A stretch of DNA of 64,000 bases from Collimonas fungivorans Ter331 (GTDB lineage Bacteria; Pseudomonadota; Gammaproteobacteria; Burkholderiales; Burkholderiaceae_D): positions 4,945,424 to 5,009,423 of the forward strand of contig NC_015856.1 in the NCBI RefSeq assembly GCF_000221045.1, given 5' to 3'. Below are positions 33,033 to 42,191 of the stretch, piece by piece. Every line of letters begins with the position of its first letter. The first letter of the stretch is position 1. A model generated the notes under the pieces. The model worked only from the letters and a program-made list of their open reading frames with translations. It searched no databases and was not told the origin of the DNA. The translations under genes were made by a program, and so were the position numbers.

Positions 33033-33746
33033 TTACTTCTTGCCTGCAGCGGCCTTGGCCACCAGGCTGTCCAGCACCTGCAGGGTCGACTTGAACAAAG
33101 CCGGTTCGCTGTCGCCGGCGCCAGGAGTGGCGCTGACGATCGATGGCGAGGTGACATAACGGCCGTCGACTATCAGCGTCGGCACGCCGTCTATCTTGTA
33201 GGCGGTTTGCAGCTGGCTCGCGCGCGTCACCTTGGTTTGCACCGCGAAGGAATTGTACACATCGAGGAACTTGGCTTTGTCGAGGCCCTGCTTGGCCGCG
33301 AAATCGGCGATGGCGGCGTCTGTATCGAGACGCTGGCGCTGGACATGGATCGCGTTGAAGACCTTCTTGTGCATTTCAGGCAGCTTGCCCATGGCTTCCA
33401 GCGTGTAGTACAGCTTTTTCTGCGCTACGTACGGCGATTTCTTCGGATCGCCATTCGGATCGCCGAAGTCGACCGGCACCCGCTTGAGGGAAATCTTGTC
33501 GCCCTGCTTGGCGATCCATTCTTCCAGCGTCGGCTCGAGCGCGTTGCAATGCGGGCAGAAGTAGCCGAAGAATTCCGTCACTTCCACTTTCTTGCCAAGG
33601 CCGCTATCGGTCGGCTGCGGGTTATCGAGAACTTTGTATTCCTTGCCTGCGACCGGATTGGTCGGCGATGCGCCGGCGCTGGCGGCCAGCAGGCCGAAAC
33701 TCAGACTAAGGCCGGCGATAGCCAGGGCTTTTTGAAAAAAACGCAT
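33033..33746 (-). CDS. dsbA: thiol:disulfide interchange protein DsbA
   Basis: Periplasmic oxidase introducing disulfides. The 237 residues start with a signal peptide (cleavage around AGA-SP, residues 24-27), then FFGYFCPHCNALEP with C64-P-H-C67, and the cis-proline loop KIDGVPTLIVDGRY. The exported cysteine-bearing proteins elsewhere in this window would be its substrates. It lies downstream of argS and the SPOR gene, with its own terminator. Confidence 0.95.
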   Translation of the reverse strand: MRFFQKALAIAGLSLSFGLLAASAGASPTNPVAGKEYKVLDNPQPTDSGLGKKVEVTEFFGYFCPHCNALEPTLEEWIAKQGDKISLKRVPVDFGDPNGDPKKSPYVAQKKLYYTLEAMGKLPEMHKKVFNAIHVQRQRLDTDAAIADFAAKQGLDKAKFLDVYNSFAVQTKVTRASQLQTAYKIDGVPTLIVDGRYVTSPSIVSATPGAGDSEPALFKSTLQVLDSLVAKAAAGKK

Positions 33747-33843
33747 GAATTATCCTTTTTTTAAAATTGTGAAAGCCAACAATGAACAGAACGGGGTCCG
33801 GGAGCCGTGGCCCTGTTCTTCATCAATCAAAAACACACATCCC

Positions 33844-34548
33844 TTATTTTGCCGCACGCACCACTGCGGCATTGACGCCGTTATCTGACAACTTGCCGCG
33901 TATCCGGTTCATTGTTTCGAGCTGATTGAACGGGCCCACCCGCACCCGGTACAGGGAACCGGTATCGGCCTGGCGTTCGCTGATCTTGGCTTCGAAACCC
34001 ATCAAGGCCAGGCGCGCTTTTGCGCTTTCGGCTTCAGTCTGTTCGCGGAAGGCGCCGACCTGCAGGAAATAGATCCAGTTGTCGTCAGCCGCTGTCGCCT
34101 TGCTCTTGGCTTCGGCGATGTCGCCGGCCACCTTCTTGGTCTTGTCGGCGGTGGATTTGTCGACCGCCGGCGCCGACTTGTCCTGCGCCTTGGCGACCAG
34201 CGCGTCCAGCTTCTTCTCGGCAGCCACGTTAGGCGGCACACCATCGGCGCTCGGCGGCGGCGGAGTAAATGCCTTGGCGGCTTCCTTGGCCGCATCCTTG
34301 TTGCCGTAGAGCGACTTGTTCGGGTCCGGCAGCTGGTCCGGGTTCGACGGCGCCGGTGCCGGCGTAGCCGCGGGCGCCGTCGTGATGGCGTCCGGCGCTT
34401 TGTCGGTCTTTGTCGTCTTGTTGGTGAACGGCGTCGGCGTCTTGGTGATCATGATCGCCACCACGACCGCAATCGCCAGTCCGATGATCAGGCCGAAAAT
34501 CAGGCCCATTAAGGTACCGCCAGCTTGTTTCTTGTTAAGTTTGCTCAT
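33844..34548 (-). CDS. SPOR-domain membrane protein (FtsN-like)
   Basis: A 234-residue bitopic protein: short cytoplasmic N-terminus, a transmembrane helix at about 14-34, a Pro/Ala/Lys-rich periplasmic linker, and a C-terminal SPOR domain (WIYFLQVGAFREQTEAESAKARL... LYRVRVGPFNQLETMNRI). SPOR domains bind glycan denuded of stem peptides at the septum. The arrangement argS-SPOR-dsbA is common in Burkholderiales. It may be the FtsN functional analogue, though the family includes other division proteins. Confidence 0.88.
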   Translation of the reverse strand: MSKLNKKQAGGTLMGLIFGLIIGLAIAVVVAIMITKTPTPFTNKTTKTDKAPDAITTAPAATPAPAPSNPDQLPDPNKSLYGNKDAAKEAAKAFTPPPPSADGVPPNVAAEKKLDALVAKAQDKSAPAVDKSTADKTKKVAGDIAEAKSKATAADDNWIYFLQVGAFREQTEAESAKARLALMGFEAKISERQADTGSLYRVRVGPFNQLETMNRIRGKLSDNGVNAAVVRAAK

Positions 34549-34617
34549 ACTTCCCCAATGACATCCTGGTTACTGACCGTCTCCGGCAACGGCTGCCGGA
34601 GATCGCCTATTGTAGAT

Positions 34618-36375
34618 TTACATGCGGGCCGGTGCCGATACGCCGATCAGCGCCAGGCCGTTGCGCAACACCTGGCGGGTTGCGTACATCAAGGCCAGGC
34701 GCGCCATCTTCAGCGCCTCGTTGTCCACCAGGACCCGCTCAGCATTGTAGTAGCTATGCAGCTCGCCCGCCAAATCGCGCAGGTAAAACGCCACCTGGTG
34801 CGGCCCCAGCTCTTCCAGCGCGTGCTGCAGCATGTCCGGGTATTCCGCCAGCTTGGCCAGCAGGCTGGCTTCGCGCGGCGCGGTCAGCGGGCTCAGGTCG
34901 ACCGTGGCCAGGCTGGCTTCGTCGCCGGTCCATTGCGCCAGCACCGAACAGATGCGGGCGTGGGCGTACTGCACGTAATAGACCGGGTTTTCGTCGGACT
35001 TGGCCAGGGCGAGGTCGACATCGAACACGAATTCGGTATCGGCCTTGCGCGAGATCAGGAAAAAGCGCACCGCGTCGCGGCCGCGGGTCAGGTCGCGCAG
35101 GCTGTCTTGTGCGTCACCTTGCGCGCCGTCTGCAGCACTGTCTTCGCCGGCCGACCATTCGATCAGGTCGCGCAGGGTCACGTAAGAACCGGCGCGCTTG
35201 GAAATCTTCACTTCCTCGCCGTTCTTCATCACCGTCACCATCTTGTGCAGCACGTAGTCCGGATAACCTTGCGGGATGCCGAGGTTGACCGCCTGCAGGC
35301 CGGCGCGCACGCGGGCGATGGTGCCGTGGTGGTCGCTGCCCTGGACGTTGATGACCTTGCCGAAACCGCGCTGCCACTTGACCACATGATAGGCGACGTC
35401 GGGCACGAAGTAGGTGTAAGTGCCGTCGGTCTTCTTCATGACGCGATCTTTGTCGTCGCCGTAGTCGGTGGTGCGCAGCCACAAGGCGCCATCCAGCTCG
35501 TAGGTGACGCCGGCGGCTTTCAGCGCGTCGACTGCGGCGTTGACCTTGCCATCCTTGTACAGCGAGGTTTCCAGGTAATAGTTATCGAACTTGACGCCGA
35601 AGGCCTGCAAATCCAGGTCTTGCTCGCGACGCAGGTAGGTGACGGCGAATTTGCGCACCGATTCGATATCGCTGATGTCGCCGCTGGCGGTGACCGGCTC
35701 GCCATCGCTGGCGGCCACTGTCTTCTGGGTCAGGAAATCCTTTGCGATATCGGCAATATAGTCGCCGTTGTAGGCCGTTTCAGGCCATTCGGCGTCGCCC
35801 GGCTTGAACCCGTTGGCGCGCGCCTGCACCGACGTCGCCAGCGTGGCGATCTGGACGCCGGCGTCATTATAATAAAACTCGCGGGTGACGTCGAAACCTT
35901 GTACTTCAAACAGCGCTGACAAGGCGTCGCCGAGCGCGCCCTGGCGGCCGTGGCCGACGTGCAAAGGACCGGTCGGATTGGCCGAGACAAACTCGACCAG
36001 TACTTTTTTGCCGGCGCCGAGCCGGCTTTTGCCGTATTCGGCCGCCTCTTGCAGCACGGTCTTGACCACTTGCTGCTTGGCCGCCGCTGTCAGGCGCAGG
36101 TTGATGAAACCAGGACCGGCGATCTCGGCGCTTTCGATCAGCTTGCCTTCTGCGGCGCCGGCCATCACGGCCGCCACCAGGGCTTGCGCCAGTTCACGCG
36201 GGTTCTTTTTCAGCGGCTTGGCCAGTTGCATGGCGATATTGCAAGCGACATCGCCGTGCGAAGGATCGCGCGGACGCTCCAGCGTCACCGTCGGCTGCAG
36301 CTCGCTGCCGGCGATAATGGGCTGCAAGGCAGCGTTGAAAAGGTCGATGATCTGTTGTTTCTGTGGTGCAAGCAT
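34618..36375 (-). CDS. argS: arginyl-tRNA synthetase
   Basis: Class I synthetase of 585 residues starting [13 protein letters not shown] at ATG 36375; the 26-codon upstream extension is rejected on family length. HIGH motif in [22 protein letters not shown] counterpart in [16 protein letters not shown], and the DALR anticodon-binding domain ending [20 protein letters not shown], with the final VSAPxRM typical of ArgS. Monocistronic or leading the SPOR gene 69 bp later. Confidence 0.96.
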   Translation of the reverse strand: MLAPQKQQIIDLFNAALQPIIAGSELQPTVTLERPRDPSHGDVACNIAMQLAKPLKKNPRELAQALVAAVMAGAAEGKLIESAEIAGPGFINLRLTAAAKQQVVKTVLQEAAEYGKSRLGAGKKVLVEFVSANPTGPLHVGHGRQGALGDALSALFEVQGFDVTREFYYNDAGVQIATLATSVQARANGFKPGDAEWPETAYNGDYIADIAKDFLTQKTVAASDGEPVTASGDISDIESVRKFAVTYLRREQDLDLQAFGVKFDNYYLETSLYKDGKVNAAVDALKAAGVTYELDGALWLRTTDYGDDKDRVMKKTDGTYTYFVPDVAYHVVKWQRGFGKVINVQGSDHHGTIARVRAGLQAVNLGIPQGYPDYVLHKMVTVMKNGEEVKISKRAGSYVTLRDLIEWSAGEDSAADGAQGDAQDSLRDLTRGRDAVRFFLISRKADTEFVFDVDLALAKSDENPVYYVQYAHARICSVLAQWTGDEASLATVDLSPLTAPREASLLAKLAEYPDMLQHALEELGPHQVAFYLRDLAGELHSYYNAERVLVDNEALKMARLALMYATRQVLRNGLALIGVSAPARM

Positions 36376-36644
36376 AGGATAAGTAGTCAGTAATACTGGA
36401 TTAATGCGAAAAATCTGTGAAATCGATCCGTGATGCCTGCCAATTCCAGGCAATCTTGATTATTCCCGATTATACCGGCTTGGCATAGCAATCTTCACCC
36501 GCCTTGCCCCGGCAAGCTACGGAATCGCCTAAATCCCGCCGCACGCTGCAAGCATCAAAAACTGCTGCTAAGATGCTTCGTCCTGGCCGTACGGAAGTCC
36601 GGCCGCATCGATTTTGCCTTGCTTATTCAATTACAGGAACCTTC

Positions 36645-37241
36645 ATGACCCAGTCCACACCACGCGTAGCCGACCACCCAGCCCACCCGCAATTCCTCAG
36701 CCGCTGGTCGCCGCGCGCCTACGCCAATGACGAGATTTCCGAACAAGAACTGCTGACCATCCTGGAAGCGGCACGCTGGGCGCCGTCGTCCTACAACTCG
36801 CAGCCTTGGCGCTTCGTCTTCGCCCGCCGCGGCACACCGCACTGGACCAAACTGCTGGGCCTGCTCAACGAATTCAACCGCAGCTGGGCGGAAAATGCAT
36901 CGGCGCTGGTGATCGTGTTGTCGAAAACCACATTCGCGCCACCGGGCAGCACTGAAGAAGTGGCTATGCCAACCCATTCTTTCGACGCCGGCTCGGCCTG
37001 GGGTTACCTGGCGCTGCAAGCGAGCCTGTCCGGCTGGCATGCGCATGGCATGGCTGGATTCGACAAGGAAAAGACACGTACTGAACTGGGCGTACCGGCC
37101 AATTTCGCGATTGAAGCGGCGGTAGCCATCGGCAAGATCGGCGACAAGGCCATGCTGCCGGAAGGTTTGCGCTCCAAGGAAGAGCCTAGTCCGCGGTTGC
37201 CTTTGCAGGCTTTGGTTTCTGAGGGGACTTTCAAGGGCTAA
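36645..37241 (+). CDS. nitroreductase family protein
   Basis: ATG 36645 follows CAGGAAC; 198 residues. FMN-binding family signatures are RWSPRAYANDEISEQELLTILEAARWAPSSYNSQPWRF (in parts, RSxRxF-like then WAPSSxNxQPW) and HAHGMAGFDKEK with the glycine-rich loop. Reduces nitro compounds or quinones with NAD(P)H. It stands alone, divergent from argS, with a terminator-like hairpin after it. Confidence 0.88.
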   Translation: MTQSTPRVADHPAHPQFLSRWSPRAYANDEISEQELLTILEAARWAPSSYNSQPWRFVFARRGTPHWTKLLGLLNEFNRSWAENASALVIVLSKTTFAPPGSTEEVAMPTHSFDAGSAWGYLALQASLSGWHAHGMAGFDKEKTRTELGVPANFAIEAAVAIGKIGDKAMLPEGLRSKEEPSPRLPLQALVSEGTFKG

Positions 37242-37285
37242 AAGCCCGGTGGATTTGCGCCTGCTTTTTGTAAGCGGCAAGATTT

Positions 37286-37326
37286 AATGCGGGTTAACAG
37301 CACGAGCTGATAACTCGCATTTTTTA
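37286..37326 (+). terminator. terminator after the nitroreductase gene
   Basis: AATGCGGGTT (37286-37295) pairs with AACTCGCATT (37312-37321) with one G-T wobble around a 16-nt loop, followed by a T-run. It lies at the right edge of the GC-rich core before the AT-rich block. Confidence 0.6.
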
Positions 37327-37364
37327 TTTGTGATGGTATGGCGATGTACCTGTTTCTTAAGCCA

Positions 37365-37859
37365 TTATCTAGCTTGAACCGGCTTTCCGTTCTCAGTCAG
37401 TATGCCACCTTTAAAAAGGAAAACATGATCTTTTTCCTTTGCAGCCTTTCTTTGCAAGGCTTCTGAGGCAGTTAACCCGATCCACGCTGACATTGTTACT
37501 GAAATCGAATCTGCCATTTTTTTAACATCAAAGTAATCGGTACAAGTTCCAAATGCAGGAGTCGCTTTCACGCCTGAAGCCGAAACGGTAACGAAGTAAA
37601 GCTGGACAGGACAGGCACTCCCTCCGTTGTCTTGAATGAGAACAACATCCTTCTTTCCGAGTTGATATGTGCCAACTTCCTGGAGACTGCTGTTCCCATG
37701 AATCGGAGGATTCAATGGCTTGTTTTTATACAGAAGCGCGTTCTCATCGTTTATTTGCAGTGCACCGAACCGTGTCGTGATATCTGCGTCCTCATCCTCG
37801 GCAAATGCGAAGGATGCCAGCAACGACAGGAATGCGATTAAAACGAAATATTTCAGCAT
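37365..37859 (-). CDS. exported protein of unknown function (end of vgrG island)
   Basis: ATG 37859 starts a strong signal peptide (MLKYFVLIAFLSLLASFAFA); 164 residues. The mature part has the segment RFGALQINDENALLYKNKPL followed by DVVLIQDNGGSACPVQLYFVTV and a second cysteine in FGTCTDYF, so one disulfide is likely. I recall similar exported proteins in Burkholderiales without known function. It is the last of the minus-strand run downstream of vgrG, so it could be an immunity protein or a passenger. Confidence 0.7.
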   Translation of the reverse strand: MLKYFVLIAFLSLLASFAFAEDEDADITTRFGALQINDENALLYKNKPLNPPIHGNSSLQEVGTYQLGKKDVVLIQDNGGSACPVQLYFVTVSASGVKATPAFGTCTDYFDVKKMADSISVTMSAWIGLTASEALQRKAAKEKDHVFLFKGGILTENGKPVQAR

Positions 37860-38041
37860 AGAGTTTTTCCGTTTTGCCTGTTTGGCAGGTATCGGCGATA
37901 CACCATATCGCAAAGCCCTAACTGCATTACATTCGTCACCTAACTTAAATTGATTGTCGGAATTCACTGAAATAACTCTTATCGCCGGAACTGGCCGGGG
38001 TTGAAAACATATTTACTCGTTTTTCATCGCATGCTTTTATG

Positions 38042-38275
38042 TCACTGAGTAAAACGTACTTTGTTATTCGTGACAATGACAGCTTTGCCGTCACTACTCA
38101 ATATCGGATCAGCTAATTTCTCGGGGAAGCGGCATCGTTTTTCGGAAGTTCCATCCTGTCTAACCATTAGGACAGTGGGATCCGAATCGACGCGAACGTC
38201 AAAATTCGATAATGTACCCGAAGCTTCGGCGGCGGTTACGTCAATAAAAAATACCGTCGTCAGCAACACCAACAT
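38042..38275 (-). CDS. small exported protein (77 residues), unknown
   Basis: ATG 38275 gives MLVLLTTVFFIDVTAAEASG, a signal-peptide-like start, then a short beta-rich region (VRVDSDPTVLMVRQDG, SSDGKAVIVTNNKV) with a single cysteine. A TTG four codons upstream is the alternative start; neither has a clear ribosome-binding site. It may be a truncated remnant of a larger periplasmic protein. It lies among low-GC genes downstream of the T6SS effector. Confidence 0.45.
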   Translation of the reverse strand: MLVLLTTVFFIDVTAAEASGTLSNFDVRVDSDPTVLMVRQDGTSEKRCRFPEKLADPILSSDGKAVIVTNNKVRFTQ

Positions 38276-38353
38276 TTCCCAGCCCAAACTAGGCGCATTG
38301 ATTGATCTCAGTTCCGTGAATTTCTTCTAGACCAAATTTTTCAGCTCCAATAG

Positions 38354-38764
38354 CTAAGGTATTTCACGAAAATTTAAAATATAGTTTTTGTAGTCTTGCA
38401 GGTTTTTCTTTCCTGTTTTCGATTTCGGCACGCAATACATTGTAATGAAAGAATTCTTCTGCCCTCCGGCCGCAATGTTCAAGCAATCTAGGGTTAGCGA
38501 GAAAAAATCTGACTTATTTTTCACGTTCTGCTTCTTAGGCATACTTTGAACAAATATTTCGGAGTATCCCAACAGACCGTTCATGTCGCCAATTGATATT
38601 TCAGTAGCCGGTTGTTGATGTTTCGGCTGAATTTTGTAATTGGCGTCATCAACCTCTTCCTGTGCAAAATATGATTTACCGTCATCAGAAGTAAAATATG
38701 CAGAATCACTTTTCAAGGTCGAAAATGGCTGATCTTTTTTTACCTGAAATGTATCAAGACTCAT
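38354..38764 (-). CDS. 136-residue protein, probable continuation of the exported 52-residue frame
   Basis: Starts MSLDTFQVKKDQ at ATG 38764, overlapping the upstream frame's TGA as ATGA. It has no signal peptide of its own, but contains two cysteines (LDCLNIAAGG, TMYCVPK), fitting a periplasmic protein. Adding one A in the A7 tract just upstream fuses it in frame with the exported leader at 38761-38919. It is therefore either one frameshifted gene, a slippage-expressed gene, or two coupled genes. No family recognised. AT-rich codon usage. Confidence 0.6.
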   Translation of the reverse strand: MSLDTFQVKKDQPFSTLKSDSAYFTSDDGKSYFAQEEVDDANYKIQPKHQQPATEISIGDMNGLLGYSEIFVQSMPKKQNVKNKSDFFSLTLDCLNIAAGGQKNSFITMYCVPKSKTGKKNLQDYKNYILNFREIP

Positions 38765-38919
38765 ATAATTTTTTTACCTTTGATGGTGATCGAACAATTG
38801 GTCTGTTCGAAAACGTAAGTAAGACTATCGGGAATACTGAACCCACATAGATTCGCAGACAACGCGTGATGCGAATATGAAAGAAAAATTACATGCACCA
38901 GAATTAGTAGACGTTTCAT
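38761..38919 (-). CDS. 52-residue exported leader fragment
   Basis: Too short for routine gene callers. ATG 38919 gives MKRLLILVHVIFLSYSHHALSA, a convincing signal peptide, then NLCGFSIPDSLTYVFEQTNC and SITIKGKKII before TGA. The two cysteines and abrupt end suggest the N-terminus of the protein encoded by the next frame (38354-38764). The junction lies at GGT followed by seven A. Upstream is an AAAAAAAATGAAA context with no evident Shine-Dalgarno. Confidence 0.55.
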   Translation of the reverse strand: MKRLLILVHVIFLSYSHHALSANLCGFSIPDSLTYVFEQTNCSITIKGKKII

Positions 38920-39100
38920 TTTTTTTAATACTGTTACCTTCCGCAGGCTGTAGCATCTTCATGACACCTTCTATAAAACGTAATTTATAAGCTCAAAAGT
39001 ATCCAATATGGTTGGAATAATTCGGGATAACGATGAGGGTTGTTATCCTGTGCTTTTATTTGTGACCGCTACGAATTCTAAGACTACGTCTTCCCACGAA

Positions 39101-39859
39101 TTATTTTTTATCTTCAAGAAATTCAATTGTCGATATGGAGGTCTGTATCGTGTCGAAAAATGAGATTGGTAAAGATAATGGTTTGGAATAATTTTCAGAT
39201 GCCCCTACAATGATCTTCTTATCGTGCACCAAACAAAATCTTACTGAGCCTAGAGTTGACTTGAATTTATTATTTTTATAACCAACGATGAATCCGTTCC
39301 AATTTGTTCCTTTTAATGCTTTGAACAAATAGTTTTTTGAGTTCATTTTCTGATCATTTAACACCCATTCTCCATTTGTCAATTTTGCTGGGCATTTTAA
39401 ATCATTGCTATCTCTAATTTGTTGCTGTTCCGGCGTTACCTCTTCATGTTGTTTTGTCGCTGATAATGCTTCATTATTCCATGAAAAATTCTCTGAATTT
39501 TCACACATCACTCCAAACCATTTGTCATGTAAATTGCCCCTTTTCTTAAAAGCCCAGTCGTAACCTGCTGACATTTCAGCTTGCCAAAGATAAGGTAAAT
39601 TATCCTTCTTTAAAGCTGTTTCAGCTTCGTAAAAAACCACATCTGGAACATTAAATAGTAAATTTTGATTATTTTTTAAAGTAATTTTAAAGTGACATTC
39701 GTTCATATTTACTGTTACATATTTTGGGCCCACCATTGATAATGCGGAACCAACTTCATTTCCCAGCGTTACACCCAAATCACCCTTTACATCAGCGGAA
39801 AATGATACTGATGTCACAGTGTAAAAAAACAAAAATAGAGAAAATTTTAGTTTATTCAT
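39101..39859 (-). CDS. exported protein after the T6SS effector; candidate immunity protein
   Basis: A 252-residue protein with signal peptide (MNKLKFSLFLFFYTVTSVSFSA). Mature part has four cysteines (NECHFKI, VMCENSE, LKCPAKL, RFCLVHD) and many aromatic and lysine residues. Its ATG overlaps the stop of the effector gene (ATGA), so production is coupled to the effector. A periplasmic, effector-coupled, AT-rich gene behind a peptidoglycan hydrolase fits an immunity role; no family is recognised. Confidence 0.65.
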   Translation of the reverse strand: MNKLKFSLFLFFYTVTSVSFSADVKGDLGVTLGNEVGSALSMVGPKYVTVNMNECHFKITLKNNQNLLFNVPDVVFYEAETALKKDNLPYLWQAEMSAGYDWAFKKRGNLHDKWFGVMCENSENFSWNNEALSATKQHEEVTPEQQQIRDSNDLKCPAKLTNGEWVLNDQKMNSKNYLFKALKGTNWNGFIVGYKNNKFKSTLGSVRFCLVHDKKIIVGASENYSKPLSLPISFFDTIQTSISTIEFLEDKK

Positions 39860-42168
39860 ATGTCTCTTCTATAGATAAAGTCTTCAGGTATCTCTTTTGT
39901 AGAACCATCGGATTGAGGAAAAGATGTTGTATCAAGCAAAACCACTTGAGCATTAGCGAATGCCATAAAGCGAGCTTGAACACCCCATATGGAAGAGAAA
40001 CTACTTGATGGTGCTCCTGTGTTGACGGTGGCAGCAACATTTCCGAATGCCTTATTTTCATAGTAATGTTTGGTACCGTGGTCGGTGTTAACAACCTTTA
40101 TGTTGTTTGATGGGTCGTCAAAAAAACCATCAGCCTGTTTTGATGCACCAGACCATGCCCAATAAGCTCCGGCACTATTGGCAGCATCAAAAGAATTTTT
40201 AACATTGTCTCTTCGAGTAATGATCTCCGATGAAATCCCAGTGGATGCGTCACTTAATGAATTGGTGGGGTCATACATAGTTTTATGCCCATTCACCAAT
40301 GGCCTGTTATTGTTAGCCAGCGTAGTGTGTTGTTGAAGCGTCTGAACGACTTGAGCACTGACCGCCAATCCTCTAAATTTCCAATATTTTATATAGTTGC
40401 CCGCGTGTGTTAATTGAAGGAAACCTCGTCCATCCCAAGGCTTGTACCAATATGGACTTCCTTCGTGAAATTTCTGATACCACTGCGTTTCTTGAGTTGC
40501 ATTACCGAAAAAACAAGCTAATCGGATGGGGGTTGTAGCATTAAATTTCCGAAGAGCTTTATTTAAATCTATTCTTCGCAGCGAAGCATCGGTACTTGTT
40601 TTGGATAACAAGGTTGCTGCGCTATTTAATGAAACATCCTCCCAGGCCCAAACATTAGCTTTCCTCAATGAGTTTGCCGGTAATAGCTGTACCAACTCTC
40701 CTCGACTTAACCACCCGCACTTCCTCAACGTCCGAATAAACTCAGCGGGATGAAAATGCCAGTCTGCTTGTTTGAACGCATCCGGGAGAGTGTCGAAGGC
40801 CATGATTTTGAGATGATCTTCAAATGCCTGCCAACCTTCTAAGGCACCATCAGCAGCTGCCTCGGCTTCATCTTTCAAGTATTGGTAGCGCGCCACAATC
40901 GTGTTCTTGTCCCATTCATTCGGGAACTTGCAAATTGCACGGGCTAGCTTTGGTAGCACATTAGGAAGACCTATGCGCATCGCCAATATTTTGTCGCCTT
41001 TGGTAAAAGGATCATTAGGGTCAGCGATCAGGTCTTTGAGTTTCCCTGAATCGCAGCGTTGATCGTCCGGCTTGCTGTCGTCGCCATAGCAATTCCAATC
41101 CATCACGGGCAGGAAATCTGCGTCACTGAATTTAAATGAACCAGGTGCATTGAGGTCTGCCCAAACATCTTGGCCATCGATTGTCTTGATTTTGCGCCAG
41201 TGAGCAGCATTGGGAGGCAGGGGATCCTTATCAGCCGCGCTCTGCCCCAAATTACGGCCGAAACGCAGTAACTCATACCAACCGCTAGGGCTACTGATTG
41301 TTGCCCCCGCTGCTATTACGCTGTCATGACGAGTATTGGCCTCTGTGTACAAATCATACTCAGAACTCGCTTCGTTCGTCGCATTACCCTTGCTACCATC
41401 TGTTGCATAACTCGTGAGCGTCCCTTCCCCCTTAGCATAATTAATTTCTATCCATTGAGCAGTTCCCAGCGATGACGTATTTGCGCTGCTCAAATGACTA
41501 GTTGGCGCGGTTGTGCTAATAGGAGTCGACGCTGGCAGATAAATATAAAGATTGCCAAATATGCTGTCCGTCCGCCCGTCTTTCGTTGGTGCTTGCTTTG
41601 GATCTTGCCATTCCGGCTGACGACCGATGAGCTTTGTGAGTTCTTCTGTATTGCACGCAACAGCCATTTCGATCTCACCGGCGTGGCCGAAAATCTCGCC
41701 CGTCTCACCAATAGTATCTTTGCGATAGACCTGAGCATCCTTCGCGATAGCATCGTTGATTTTGGAAAGATGCAGATAAGATGAATAAAACTTGATTTTG
41801 GTAGGCGTATCGCCATCCGCACCAATTTCCGTTTCGTGTTCGAGGACAATCATGCCGTTATCCGTCCAACTGGCCTCGCTCCCGAAGGGGTTATAAGCCT
41901 GAGGATCTTTGGCATCGGTCACTTTGGCGCGAGACGGATTGACGAATATGACTTTGCCATCCGCAATTGCACGCACTGGGGCATAGCCACCTCCTGTCTT
42001 GGTCGGAGCCTCCAGATGGAGGCCGGTGTGCCACATCAGGTTCTGGCTGACAGGGAAATTTCCTTCAGGCGCTTGAGTTGTTGATTCCCTCGCTGGCACA
42101 TTCTTTAGTCCCGCTTGAAGAATACTGGCCTCATCTGTTCCGACCAAAAATGGGGGGCTGATTAACAT
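39856..42168 (-). CDS. T6SS-associated cell-wall hydrolase effector, M23-like plus GH19-like domains
   Basis: A 770-residue protein without signal peptide, 23 bp after vgrG. Residues 30-180 resemble an LytM/M23 peptidase: MWHTGLHLEAP (H47, but H51 where M23 has Asp), VRAIADGKVIF, YLHLSK with H132 and GETGEIFGHAGEIEMAV where M23 has the HxH motif. Residues 290-345 look SH3-like. The C-terminal 550-720 resembles GH19 chitinase/lysozymes: FFGNATQETQWYQKF with candidate acid E560, and DGRGFLQLTHAGNYIKYW. It probably attacks peptidoglycan of rivals after VgrG-mediated delivery. The gene is more AT-rich than vgrG. Confidence 0.8.
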   Translation of the reverse strand: MLISPPFLVGTDEASILQAGLKNVPARESTTQAPEGNFPVSQNLMWHTGLHLEAPTKTGGGYAPVRAIADGKVIFVNPSRAKVTDAKDPQAYNPFGSEASWTDNGMIVLEHETEIGADGDTPTKIKFYSSYLHLSKINDAIAKDAQVYRKDTIGETGEIFGHAGEIEMAVACNTEELTKLIGRQPEWQDPKQAPTKDGRTDSIFGNLYIYLPASTPISTTAPTSHLSSANTSSLGTAQWIEINYAKGEGTLTSYATDGSKGNATNEASSEYDLYTEANTRHDSVIAAGATISSPSGWYELLRFGRNLGQSAADKDPLPPNAAHWRKIKTIDGQDVWADLNAPGSFKFSDADFLPVMDWNCYGDDSKPDDQRCDSGKLKDLIADPNDPFTKGDKILAMRIGLPNVLPKLARAICKFPNEWDKNTIVARYQYLKDEAEAAADGALEGWQAFEDHLKIMAFDTLPDAFKQADWHFHPAEFIRTLRKCGWLSRGELVQLLPANSLRKANVWAWEDVSLNSAATLLSKTSTDASLRRIDLNKALRKFNATTPIRLACFFGNATQETQWYQKFHEGSPYWYKPWDGRGFLQLTHAGNYIKYWKFRGLAVSAQVVQTLQQHTTLANNNRPLVNGHKTMYDPTNSLSDASTGISSEIITRRDNVKNSFDAANSAGAYWAWSGASKQADGFFDDPSNNIKVVNTDHGTKHYYENKAFGNVAATVNTGAPSSSFSSIWGVQARFMAFANAQVVLLDTTSFPQSDGSTKEIPEDFIYRRDI

Positions 42169-42191
42169 CGTATTGTTCTCGCTTTTATCAT

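Noticed and set aside
37286-42180. Prophage remnant
   Set aside because: Despite AT-rich DNA and a lysozyme-like domain there are no integrase, capsid, terminase or holin genes; vgrG and the effector explain the content.
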